NCBI GenBank assembly: GCA_036023115.1
Contig: JAYKKT010000087.1
Location: 10,989,001-11,053,000, forward strand
DNA length: 64,000 nt
Origin: Brasenia schreberi
Taxonomy: Eukaryota > Streptophyta > Magnoliopsida > Nymphaeales > Cabombaceae
Direction: 5' to 3'
Below the pieces are notes generated by a model. The model ran no database searches. It worked only from the letters and a program-made list of their open reading frames with translations, and was not told the DNA's origin. The translations under genes were made by a program, and so were the position numbers. The stretch's first letter is position 1. Every line of letters starts with the position of its first letter. Of this stretch, positions 12,211 through 23,913 are shown in pieces.

Positions 12211-13615
12211 ATGTTAATCCTTTTGTCATTTGGTTTGAAATGAACACTCTCTCCGTGATTATGCTTCTTTTAAGTCCAATTAAACTTTAAATTGTCGTCA
12301 AGAGAGTATCACTGCTGTTTGATATTGTATTTATAAGCTTTCTATTTAGTGGATCTTCGAGTGTTTACAAATAATACATTTCTAGTATTGCGAGGTGAGA
12401 ATAATATTGGGATGGATGACCATTTAGGAAAGTACTCCTGCCTACCCGCTTAAGCAGAAAAAAGACTTTGTTAGTGGACTTGGAAATTATTAAGAAAACC
12501 ATTTTCTCAAAGAAAGTTTAATTTGATATCCATATTTATATAAAATATAAATAGATATTAAATTATTAGCAAAAGGATAAAAGTTCCTTCTGTTACAACA
12601 AGAGGCCAAAGCCAGGTTTGTACGGTTCGAGAGTAGAGCTCAGGCCACACTCTAAGCACCAAAACAAAAAAAGCAAAACTTTTTAACGAAAAGAATAGGC
12701 CAAAATGGGTACCCACAGCAGTTCCAACCCGAAGACAGGACAAGATTGTCATCCCTAGTTAAGGGTCAAGGGAAGATGTTATCAATCTCCCCATCTTCCT
12801 GAACAAAGAACGTAAGTACTTACATCATCTATTTTTCTTTTCTTAATTCAGTATGTTCTAACGTGCCATTGAAACCATTCCCATCATTCAGAACTTGCAA
12901 TTCATATGCTTGTCGATATTATACTAAATAGAGAATTAAAAACAAAGGACAGCAGATGAGAAATAAATAACAGATTCACAAGTATTTGATGAAAGATGTC
13001 AAAACTGCTTAAGAAACAAAATCAATCAGAATGTCTATATAATGTATAAGGATGGTCCAATACATTTTAGAAGGAAACAAGGGTTTCTCCAGATTATGTC
13101 AGTGATAATCTAGAGATATGGCTTGGGCAATACATCAGAAGATTAAACTCAAAAAACAAACCTCGAAATTAGCATCTTCACATGTTCAGATTTAATAAAA
13201 GGCCTATCTAATCCGCAAACCAGGCACACATGCACACGCACACATGCAAGGATAGAGCAAGCCAAGGAACAAGCTCAGCTTGTTTATTTGAAACTATAAA
13301 ACAATGTAAATGTTGTGCTTGCTTGCTCAAACCACATCTTGACATGTTCAAATGGTGACATAAAGTTTAAGATTATGAGGCAGTACATACACACACGTAC
13401 TTATTTACATACATATATGAACGTGCACACCCATTTATGCTTAAACATCCTTAAAAACATCAACTGCCCAACCGTTGATTTTTTAATTTAAAAAGTACTA
13501 ATGCACATTCTGTAAGGTGCAGTCATGTATGTGCTACTACTTTGCTTTAAAGATCTCAACTATCAAACAGATGAGATAAGTAGATTCATGCATAGATGAG
13601 TGTGTGTGGACTATG

Positions 13616-13616
<1 letters not shown>
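12211..13616. other. Gene-free stretch
   Basis: AT-rich DNA with short open frames only. No recognisable domain, RNA gene or mobile element end. Confidence 0.5.

Positions 13617-13683
<67 letters not shown>
13617..13683. repeat. Compound microsatellite (TC)n(TA)n(TG)n
   Basis: Three dinucleotide tracts run together. The (TG)n part forms one flank of the short RTE derivative that follows, and a similar ATATATGTGTGTGTGTG follows its other end. Confidence 0.95.
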
Positions 13684-13883
13684 AACTCCACCCATATAAG
13701 GAATCGCCCTTGCATGGTGGGGTTCCAAGTCCGGATAAAGGAGGAGGGTTGCGTTAGGCTTCCGACAACCAGCGTAAAACTTTGTCGGACTTATGATTTT
13801 ACAAATTATTATAGGGCTTTGTGGAAACAAAGAATTCATGGAGCCGACCCCATCTAGCATGAGAAAAGGCTTAGTTGTAGTAG
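13684..13883 (+). mobile_element. Internally deleted 200 bp RTE derivative (5' end fused to 3' end)
   Basis: The first ~115 bp match the 5' end of the full-length RTE at 19055 (AACTCC..CCC start, GGAGGAGGGTTG, GTTAGGCTTCCGACA, GCGTAAAACTT). The last ~75 bp match its 3' end (TTTGTGGAAACAAAGAAT, GCCGACCCC, AAAAGGCTTA). About 3.1 kb in the middle is absent. ATATATGTGTGTGTGTG lies on both sides, compatible with a target-site duplication inside the microsatellite. Confidence 0.85.
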
Positions 13884-14297
13884 ATATATGTGTGTGTGTG
13901 GTGGTGTTGATGAGGGTCCCTCCATAACCACATTGGTAGGTGAAAGTGGATTGACATCAATGAAAACTATTAGAACAAAAGTTTCCTTTTATTCTCAGGC
14001 TGTGATTGGCCTGGTTGAAGCCCATATGGTCGCATAACTTGGAACCTGTGTCTAATCCATCGACGTGTTAGACACGAGAGAAGTATAGGTTGTCGACTGT
14101 CGAACGTCAAGCACAGGTATGCACACAAAAGAGTCCGTGTAACATAGCTAAGAAGCCTCAATAACAGTTCCCTATATAGAAAAGTATTAGTTCAAAAGAT
14201 CCCCAACAAATACCAAACCAAGATTTTCCTTGCATTATGTGAGATTTGCTACACGAATTCTTTGGTCACCATCTAATATATCAAATAAGTTGTTCAG

Positions 14298-14377
14298 GAG
14301 CACCCAGAGCGTTGGCTCAATGGCAGGGCTCTCTTGCGCCATTGCTGCTGGTGGGGAGTTCGACTCACCCCAAAAAA
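14298..14377 (+). mobile_element. 80 bp tRNA-like retroposon (SINE family A head only)
   Basis: Head with A box TTGGCTCAATGGC and B box GGTGGGGAGTTCGACTC, ending in a C(A)7 tail. It is flanked by a perfect 11 bp duplication AAGTTGTTCAG (14287-14297 and 14378-14388). It lacks the SINE body seen at 9071 and 39876, so it is little more than a reverse-transcribed tRNA-like unit. Confidence 0.85.
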
Positions 14378-14511
14378 AAGTTGTTCAGAACGTGATATGC
14401 GTTTATACTGGTGCCAATGCCAGAACGGAGACCCTTTAATTTGAAAGATGGCCAACTTTAGGTGATACATTGCCTGTAGTAAGTATAGCAAGCTAAGTTT
14501 CTTTTGGTAAC

Positions 14512-15640
14512 TTGGTAACGTGCTCGGCAAAAGAAAAACAAATGTGCGACCACCGTCGAAGGCCAAGGAGGTTGCTTCCCAGCTGTTCGACGGAACGCCC
14601 AAGCCAGCCATTCATGCCGGAAGAAAAGGCCCCCTCCAAGGGGGCATGCCCAGATACGGGTGACCGGCCAAGAAATCCTACACTTTTCCCTCCGCTTCAG
14701 CTTCAGCCGAAAGGTCACCGTACGTGGTCTCAAGTAGTGGGATCATCAATGGTAAAGGAGCCACAAACTAACGTGGGCTTAAAGATCGTAATGGAAGAAA
14801 ATAAGAGGGCATTGTTATTCCAAAAGCAAACGTATGATTCCTGGGCAGCTCCTTGGCAATGAACACTTTTTGCAGGTTTCTCAGAGAAGAACAGATACAA
14901 GCTCATAGATTATAAATTTATCTTTGAAAATCTGAAGTCTCGATGGGCGATGATGCCAAACATTAAATTTCTCCCAAGCAAAAACAGTTTATTCTTAATC
15001 CGAACTTCATCGGAGGAATAAATGAACACATTGTGAAAAGGTTGGTTTGGAAACTTGTTGACCGAACGCTCATTGTTAACCGATGGAGTCTCGGAGGTGA
15101 ATGGAAACTGGAAGCTATATCCACAGTTCAATTTATGTGAGGCTCACACACTTTGAACTCGTGTTTATAAAACATTCCACTATTTCAAGGAGTATACCTG
15201 GGAGGAACGTACTTGATGGACGATGTAACAAGAATCCAAGAGAGGACAACCTTCGCCTGCATATGCATAGAAATTCGATCAATCGTGAACTAGTCCAAAT
15301 GGTGGAAGCAGAGGTGGACCAAAGAAGCTCATTCACAATTCAAGTAATATATGAGGCCCGAGTTACATTCTACGTATCATAAAGATTACAACCACTTGTT
15401 GAGCCTACCAAGAACAATGAATGGTATCAAGTTAAACCACAGAAAACCTAGAGGAAAAAAAGAGAATTTTCAGCTAGAGGCCACAAATCCATTTTCTACA
15501 CCACAAGATATGAACATCGAGCTAGTAAATGGGCAGGCAAATAGTTTACATCTAGAAGTGGTTCTCAACCCCCAAACAAATTATGTTGGCAAACAGATCA
15601 AAACAACCAGAGGTCGGAATCTCCAAGAAACCACATAAAA
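14512..15640 (+). pseudogene. L1 ORF1 (DUF4283/gag-like) remnant
   Basis: The first frame carries a Pro/Arg-rich leader ending in TWSQVVGSS, as in plant L1 ORF1 proteins. Downstream frames resemble the DUF4283 fold (EVNGNWKLYP) and then YLGGTYLMDD with RTTFACICIEI, the family's conserved 'FARVCVEI' strand. The protein would bind L1 RNA. Several stops and frame changes interrupt it; no CCHC knuckle was identified. Confidence 0.65.
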
Positions 15641-16099
15641 GGCCTCATGTCTCCTTGAAACTTGCAAACAGGATAAGGAACGTCACACAAGCCACAAATA
15701 CTATCCTCAGAACGGGATAAGAACCGATTGAACCACCTCCAGGTTTTGATCATCACAAAAATGTTGAGAACTCAGGCTTGACAATGGCCCCTTATATGAG
15801 GTCTCAAATGGATGGTCACTCCGACAATAAAGTGTCTCCAAAAGGCAAAAGATGGAGAGATGCGCAACAACATTCTCTCAAAAGGAGGTAGATCAACCCA
15901 GACAAAACTTGAGTGATCATGAAAGTGAGAGTCCCCCTAGGCTAGGTCTCCCAGCCCCTCAAGCGACTTCTACTTCATTGAGCCCATCATGCTTCAAGCA
16001 TAATAGGCAATAACGTTAAATGATCACCAGCAAACACCGTCACCACCACCACCACCAAACAACAATGGAGGGTGGTTCAAAAGTGAGAGCTTTAGTCAA

Positions 16100-19000
16100 T
16101 AAAATTCAAAATTCAAATGATCTTAATGGGGTGTTGACAGGAGTAACAGACTGCTTGGAGCAAGAGGAAGATATAACATGTTTATGAAGATACTATTAAT
16201 TAATACATGCAAACTAGGCCGAAGATGGGCAAGAGAAGAACTTAAGTATCTCATGGTGACAGAAAAAGTGGACATTGCCTTTCTCTTGGAATGTAAAATG
16301 TCCACATAGAGGCAATCAAGAAGGCGATGTTAAGGCTTCCACAATACAATATCATAGGGAATTATAATTTGCATTTGGCGATGTTAGAGGCAATCAAGAA
16401 GTTGCCCAACATGCATCATTTGCATTTGGCGAAATAGAATGAATATAACCAAAATTCATAGCAGCTATGAACAACAACTCACCATTGAGGTTGGTTGTGG
16501 GAATACCTCCTTCCTTCACACAGGAATTTATGGTCATAATCGATAATATGATCATCAAGTGTTATGGGAAGAACTAAAGCAATTCAACCTAGTAAGATCT
16601 TGGCTATTAACGGGGGATTGGAACGTAGTCTGTTTTGCCTCAAAAAGAAAGGGGGGAGACTACATTCACTATCATCGAAAGAATTCAATACATTGATAGA
16701 TGCATGTTCTCTCTTAGAGGTACCAACCCAAGAGAACTTTTGTATATGATCAAATAAATAAAGAGGTCCACATTATATTGCAAGCAAATTAGATAGGGGA
16801 TGGGGAACCTCGATTGGTCCCTCTCTTTCCCAAACTCGTGGATAAAGATGATGTCAAAGAACTTCAGTGATCATAGTGGGTTATTGTTAAACCTATAAAA
16901 CCACACCTGTACTATCAGACCTCCTTTCTGATTTTTTAAATGGTGGACAAAGATGCAAGGATATACCGAGATCGTCCAATAAGCATGAAACACTGAAGTT
17001 GATGGTTGTGCGATGTTCAGAGTAGTGAGAAAATTGCAAAAGACAAAGGTTGAACTCAAAGCCTGAAACGCCCATCAAGGTTGTAATATAAGTGTGAAGA
17101 CCACTGGCCTCCAACACGGACTCTTAGTTCAAGGTCAAATGGATGAAGGAGCAATACATTTGCAAGAACAAGATCAATAACTACCTATGGAAGTAAAAAA
17201 GCTGATGTTCATGACTCAAAGAGAGAGACAAAAACAAGGTTTTTTCATGCATAGTTTAAGAGAAACATAAGCAAACACAATATTCAGATATTATTACGAG
17301 AATATAGCTCACAATGTAATTCTACAACCTAGGTTTTGGTGAAATTCATGAACTATTTTTGGAGTAATACCACACCACACATCATTCTGCTAGGCCCCTT
17401 TAAGGTGCCCCACTCCCGCAAGTATCAATAATGGATAATGATAATTTGTTGGCAACTATCACCGCTAAGGAGATCAAGAACACAATATTGTGTTGAAAGT
17501 TGATAGTGCCCAAGGACCGGATGGTTTTCTGGGAACTTCTTCCAATTCTATTGGATGATGTTACGAACTGAGGTGGAGAAAGCAGTAAAAGATTTTTTTG
17601 CACAAGGAAAAATCCTGAAGGCCATTAACTACACCAATTTGGTGTTAGTTCCAAAGAAGGTGGGCACTAACGCACTAGGAGATTTTAGGCCCGTAAGCTT
17701 GTACAATTACATATACAAAGTAATCAAGAAGGTCATGGTGACTTGGATGAGACCGATTCTATGCAAAATAATATCAGGAAATCAAAGGGTTTTCCTTAAG
17801 GGTTGCAACATCCATGAAAATATCACACTTGTTCAAGAAATGGTAGATGCAATGCATCGTCAGTACTCTTTAAAATTGATCTAGCAAAAGCATATGACAA
17901 GGTGAACTGGGATTTCTTGGAAGAGTCACTCAACTCAAGTATTTTGGTTTTGATGAGAAATGGATTAAATTGATAAATCTATGCATTTGACCACCCTCCT
18001 TTATAGTTCTAATTAACGGGCAAGCCAGTTTGATCTTCAAAAGCTCAAGGGGGATTCATCATTCGCCAAGGAGATCCCCTATCTCCATACTTATTTATTA
18101 TAGCTATGTAACAAGTGACAAAAATACTTCAACTGGGAGAGCTTAACAGACAATTTACTCTAATGTCAATCAACTTTCTCATGAAGTCATAACCTATATG
18201 CGGATGATGTGCCCTTTTTTATCAAAGACTCAGAAAGGTTGATAGAGGGTTTGCTAGAAAATATAAAAGAGTTTGAAAGTGTCTTGGGACTAGAAGTAAG
18301 TATTAGTAAATCTGTGTTCATTCTAAATCTAACACGTAGTCGATGTCGGAACATCATCAACTCATTGGGGTGGCCAAAGGGATCACTGTCCTTCACATAT
18401 CTAGGCATGCCAATCATAAAGGAGAAGCTACACTTAATGTAATGTAAAGCTATGATTGAGAAGGTCCAACTGAAGTTAGATACATGGAGCACAAAACTCT
18501 TGTCTCTCACTGGTCGGCTAATTTTGATTTGCCATGTTCTATCCTCAATTCTAATTTATTGGATGTAAGTCATAAACTTCCTCAAGGCATTGTGGTCATG
18601 ATAAAAAAATAAACTTCCTCAAGGCATTGTGGTCATGATAAAAAAAAAGTATGAGACAATACTTATGGGGAACAACACAAGTTTCAAAAATGTTCATATA
18701 CTCAATTGGGAGGAAGTAAACAAACAAAACAAGGAGAAGGCGTGGACACCCATGCAATTAAAGAAACGAACAAAACATTACTTGCAAAAGCATCATAGAA
18801 GATGGCCTCAAAGAACAAAGACCCTTGCTCGAGATTGCTACGTGCCAAATATCTCCATACCCTTGGAAAGATGGCAGAATCTCATGGACATGAAAATCAA
18901 TCCAAATAGGCATGTATGTCATTGAGGATCAAGTAAGGTGGCACATTAACTCGGGTGATAACATAGAGTTCTGGTTTGAACCATGGTCCTCTACGGGAAT

Positions 19001-22000
19001 CCTAGCAAGCATACTCAGTATGCAATTATTAAAACTCACTATATATAAATGTGAACTCCGCCCACGTAAGGGATCACCCTTGCATTACCAGTCCCAAGCC
19101 CGAATAAAGGAGGAGGGTTGTGTTAGGCTTCCGACAGTCAGCGTAAAACTTCGTCGGATTTTTATAACATGGATTACAAAAATTATGAGCATTGCTTTGG
19201 GGCGTCCCTGTCTAGCGATGTGCTGCAGAGCCCGAATGCAGTAAGAAGTAAGCAAGGGCCACTACATTTTCGTTCGAATGTAGTGAATCAATTGCAGAGA
19301 GGGTTTCCACATCATGGACGAGTGTGGGTAAAGAAGTTAGTCCCGCTACATTGCCGCCCGAATGTAGTGAAAAATTTTCAGAGAGGGTCTCCGCATTTTG
19401 ATTATAGACGGATGCGGGAGGTAAGGAAGCTAGTTCTAGATAATAAGATTCGTATTGGTTCTTGGAATATCGGAACATTATCGGGTAAGCTAATGGAGGT
19501 GGTAGATACTATAATTCGAAAAAAGATTCATATTCTATCTTTACAAGAGACAAAATGGGTTAGAGAAAAAGCAAAGCAGATAGAGGATACAGGTTTTAAA
19601 TTATGGTACTCAGGTAAAGAAAAGGCTTGAAACGGAGTTGGTATTATCATAAATAAAGATTTAAAGGAGAGTGTAGTAGACATACAATGATATGGTGACC
19701 AAATCATGATGTTGAAATTAGTGTTAGGAGCAGAGGTTTTGAATATAGTTTGTGCTTACGCACCCCAAGTAGGACTAGAAGATAGTATAAAGACGGTTTT
19801 TTAGGAAGAGTTAGATAAGGTGTTTCAAAAGATTCCACAAAGGGAGATGATTTGTTTAGGAGGAGATTTAAATGGACATGTCGGTAAAGAGGCATTAGGA
19901 TACCAAGGGATTCATGGAAACTTTGGTTTTGGGGATATAAACGAGGAAGGTAGGGAGATTTTAAATTTTACTATGGCATTTGATCTCTTTATAGTCAATA
20001 CAATCTTCAAAAAACGAGATAAACATTTAATTACTTATAAGAGTGGCTTATCACAAACACAAATTGATTACTTTATTTGTAGAAAAAAAGATAGAGCGTG
20101 TTGTAAAGATTGTAAGGTAATTCCAGGAGAAAGCTTAATCACCCAACATCGACTTTTAGTTAAGGATTTACAAATTAAAAAATGGACAAAGAAGAAAAGA
20201 GTGCATCGAGTTATTCGGACTAAATGGTGGAACCTCAAAAGCGAGAAAGAAGATATATTTAAACAGAAAGTCCTTCAAGGAGATGTTTGGAATTATGTTG
20301 GCACACCCTGTGATATGTGAAACAATATGGCTATACATATTAGAAAAGTGGCGAAAGATGTGTTAGAGGTATCTAAGGAAGGTGTACCGGTACAAAAAGA
20401 AGCTTGGTGGTGGGGTGAAGTAGTACAAAATAAAATCAAGGCAAAAAGGGCATGTTACAAATTACATAATGCTAAGAAAACTAGTGGAACTTTAGAAGCT
20501 TATAAGAAAGCAAAGAAAGAAGCGAAAAAGGCCGTTAGTGAAGTAAAAGCTAAGATTTGAGAGGACTTATATAAAAAACTCAACTCAAAAGAGGGTGAAA
20601 GAGATATTTTTAGGATAGCTAGGGCTAGAGATAAGAAAACTAAAGATCTTAATTATTTTATATGCATAAAAGACAAGGATGAAAAAATTCTAATGGCAAA
20701 TGATGATATAAGAAATAGATGGCAAATGATGATATAAGAAATAGATGAAAAAACTATTTTTATAATCTTTTTAATGAAAATAAAGATGTTAGTATTAGTT
20801 TAGGAGATTTATCAAGTCAGAAAAGTATATAAAGCACAATTTCTACCAACGTATTCAAAAGAATGAAGCCAAAGAGGCTCTTAAACATATGAAGGGTGGT
20901 AAATCGGTAGGACCAGATAATATTCCTTTAGAAGTTTGGAAAATACTAGGAGAAATAGGAATCACTTGGCTCACAAGACTATTTAATGAAATATAGAAAA
21001 ACCAAAAGATGTCCGAGGAATGGAGAGCAAGTACACTTATACCCATATATAAGAACAAGGGAGACATTCAAAATTGTGCGAATTATCAAGGTATCAAGTT
21101 AATGAGTCATACTATGAAATTATGGGAAAGAATTATCGAACGTAGGTTAAGACAAATATCAAGTACAACAGAGAACCAATTTGGATTCATGCCAGGCAGA
21201 TCTACTATTGAAGCGATTCACCTTTTGAGACGTCTTATGGAACATTTTAGAGTAAAAAAAAAGACCTTCATATGATATTTATTAATCTAGAAAAAGCTTA
21301 TGATAGGGTACCGAGGAGGTTCTTTAGAGAACTTTGGAAAAAAGAGGTATCCCATTGACATATATTAACCTTATAGGAGACATGCATGATGGTGCAAAAA
21401 CATGTGTGAGGACTCATGAAAGAACGACAAACTTCTTTGAAGTTAATATTGGGTTACATCAAGGATCAACTTTAAGTCCATACTTATTTATAATGGTGAT
21501 GGATGAGTTAACAAAACATATTCAAAATGAAGTACCTTGGTGTATGTTATTTGCAGATGACATTGTATTAGTGGAGGAATCTAAGGAAAAAGTTAATAGA
21601 AAATTGGAACCATGGAGAGAAACATTAGAAAGCAAAGGCCTCCTACTTAGTAGAACAAAGACTGAATATATGGAATGTAAGTTTGATCATTTGGTTACTT
21701 CAGAGGACATAGAAATTAAAATTGGCACACATTGCATTCCTCAAAAGGAAAGTTTTAAATACCTAGGGTCAATTTTTCAGAGTGATGGAAGAATTTATGG
21801 AGATGTTATACATAGAATTAATGTTGGTTGGTTAAAATGGAGAGGAGCATAAGATATTCTTTGTGATAAGAAGATACCATTAAAATTAAAAGGTAAATAT
21901 TATAGAGCAACAATTAGGCCTGCCATGTTTTATGGTTATGAATGTTGGCAGTTAATCATCAACATGTACAAAAGATGTCTGTGACAGAAATGAAGATGTT

Positions 22001-23520
22001 GAGATAGATGAGTGGTCATACAAGAAAAGACCGTATACATAATGAGGTTATTAGAAACAAATTAGGAGTGGCACCAATAGAGGATAAAATAAGAGAACAT
22101 CGTTTAAGATGGTTTGGACATATAGAAAGAAGATCAAAAGAAGAACCGGTAAGAAGGTTAGAAAAACTAAATTTGGAAAGTATTAAAAGGGGTAGAGGAT
22201 GACCACAAAAGTGTTGGAAAGAAACAATAAAGAATGATCTAGCTTATTGGGAGTTAACTGCTAACATGGCACACGATAGGGATTTGTGGAAACAAAGAAT
22301 CCATGTAGCCGACCCCGTCTAGTATGGGAAAAGGCTTAATTGTTGTTGTTGTTGTATATATAAATGTGATCTCTTTCATGAGACAAGTGTTTTCCACCTA
22401 TCCAAATTTGGACACATACCTTCACCACTATATGAGTGAATTACCAATGGATGTTTCAAGAATAGAAGCTATAAGGTACTCCAACAAAAGAGATATTCTT
22501 CTGTGGAACAATGAAAATAAATTCACCATTAGGGAGTTGAGGAATGCCATAAGAAGCAAGGGGGCGGAATTTAAGTTTTACAAACACGTATGGTGTTCAC
22601 ATCATTATCCACGAGCAGCATTGTTCCTCCATTTAGCCTTGGAAAATAAATTGCTAACTATGGAAAGACTACAACAACTTGACCTAAGAGTAACAAATAT
22701 GTATTGCATGTGTGGACACATTCTAGAAACAAGCACCCATATTTTCCAACGGTGTAGCCTTACTAAAATCATATGGTCATAGGTATGTTATCATTTCGGG
22801 AAAAGGTGATCCTACCACATACAAGCTCTTATGAGATGGAAGAAGTACAAATTCTACAAAAAAAAGACATTAGAGAAGCATCAACGGTCACGTTTCAAAT
22901 AGTAATTCGGAAGATTTGGGAGTAGGAACAGTGTCTTTCTTTCGCAAAATCAGAAAACAAAAGAGGTGCAGCTCGCTGAAGCACTAAATGTTGTGAGAGA
23001 ACACATTCTTCCTATTCTAAAGAGATCTGGCCACATGGCCAAACAACGATGTCTATATGCCAATAGATGGTTGCCTCTCCCTCCTAGTCATATAAAAGTC
23101 TCAAATTACAACAAGTTATACCAAAATTGGAAGATTAGGTTTACCATCCGGAACGATGTCGGATGGCTTACTGATGAAGCAGGGTGGTTTTCACTTGAGC
23201 ATCATCAACTCAGATACAAATAGGCAGCATAGAAGATGATCATCGACATGTTACAACTCAGTGAGGTGGTGGTGGAGTCTTCTAGACGCGATGTGGTGAT
23301 GGCAGTCAGGAAAGAAATGACAGGAAAGGTGAACCGATTGCACGTAAGCAAGGAGGTGCTATGTGTGTTCCAACAACTGAAAGAGTTCCAATGCCAATGG
23401 GTCTCAAGAAGGAACAATCTAATTCCAGTTCATTTAGTGAGACTAGGAATTGTCGGTAGTAAGTTATCATGGAAGAATCAACCTCCCGATTGGTGGTCAG
23501 CAATATCATATCCATAAAGT
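16100..23520 (+). pseudogene. L1 ORF2 (endonuclease, reverse transcriptase, RNase H) remnant, interrupted by an RTE
   Basis: Endonuclease traces include EKVDIAFLLECKMS near 16260 and a frame at 16564-16749. RT pieces are at 17555-17884 (LVLVPKK, DFRPVSLYNYIYKV) and 18190-18440 (YADDVPFFIKDSE, SFTYLGMPI). The frame near 18912-19050 (INSGDNIEFWFEPW) continues after the RTE at 22370 with the zinc-binding segment (RAALFLHLALENKL, MYCMCGHILETSTHIFQRC). The end at 23236-23517 (SRRNNLIPVHLVRL, WKNQPPDWW) looks like the C-terminal RNase H of one plant L1 group. A 37 bp tandem duplication (18573-18647) adds a further break. Confidence 0.8.
19055..22354 (+). mobile_element. Full-length RTE-clade LINE (3.3 kb) nested in the L1
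   Basis: Bounded by a perfect 15 bp duplication TATATATAAATGTGA (19040-19054 and 22355-22369). It has a structured ~400 bp 5' region, then an endonuclease (RIGSWNIGTLSGK, LSLQETKW, GGDLNGHVG) and a reverse transcriptase (FGFMPGRSTIEAIHLLR, FADDIVLVEE). The end has GAATCCATGTAGCCGACCCC and a (TTG)n tail, which are standard for plant RTEs. The ORF has at least seven in-frame stops and a 26 bp tandem duplication (20693-20744), so it is dead in itself. It is the parent type for the other RTE pieces in the window. Confidence 0.93.
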
Positions 23521-23913
23521 CTAGACAGGCTTTAGTTTCCATCCCAAAAAGCAGAAGCACACTAGCCTTTAATGTTGGTGCATGCTCATTAGAAGGGAAA
23601 GTACAACTAGTTTGCACTCAATCAAGTTACAGGAAAAGGAAGTTATGGCAGATAATCTTCCCTTGACGGCTGAAGGATTTGCACAACATAATCAACTCCA
23701 GTACTCAAGCTCAGAGAGAAGCAAAAACAACAAATATATTTTTGTAGGAAAAGTAATCAGGAAACAAAACAACAACAGAATGAAAGCTAACATGGTTGAA
23801 GCAGTAATTCGGAAGGTAGGAGTTGAGAAGTGACAAATTGATATAGCTCATGAACTCCACCTTGACAACTTATTTCATTGGGCCTTATTGGTTTTGCTTC
23901 ACTATGCGTGAAG

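Larger units (their letters stand above)
14440..23600 (+). mobile_element. L1-type plant LINE, degenerate, carrying a nested RTE element
   Basis: In order: an ORF1 (DUF4283-like) region, an endonuclease region, a reverse transcriptase, a zinc-binding region and a C-terminal RNase H-like region, all on the plus strand and all with stops and frameshifts. Without the 3.3 kb nested RTE the element would be about 5.8 kb. Ends are approximate: I found no poly(A) tail or target-site duplication. It lies directly upstream of the ABC1K6-like exons at 23914. Confidence 0.85.

Noticed and set aside
14298..14377. Possible functional tRNA gene
   Set aside because: A and B boxes are present, but it has an A tail and target-site duplications and cannot form a full cloverleaf, so it is a retroposon.
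23880..23913. LCVK as part of the ABC1K6 part B exon
   Set aside because: It resembles LCDK, but LCDK is already encoded at the end of exon 4 in part A, and an AG acceptor precedes VPSFP; the match is probably chance.
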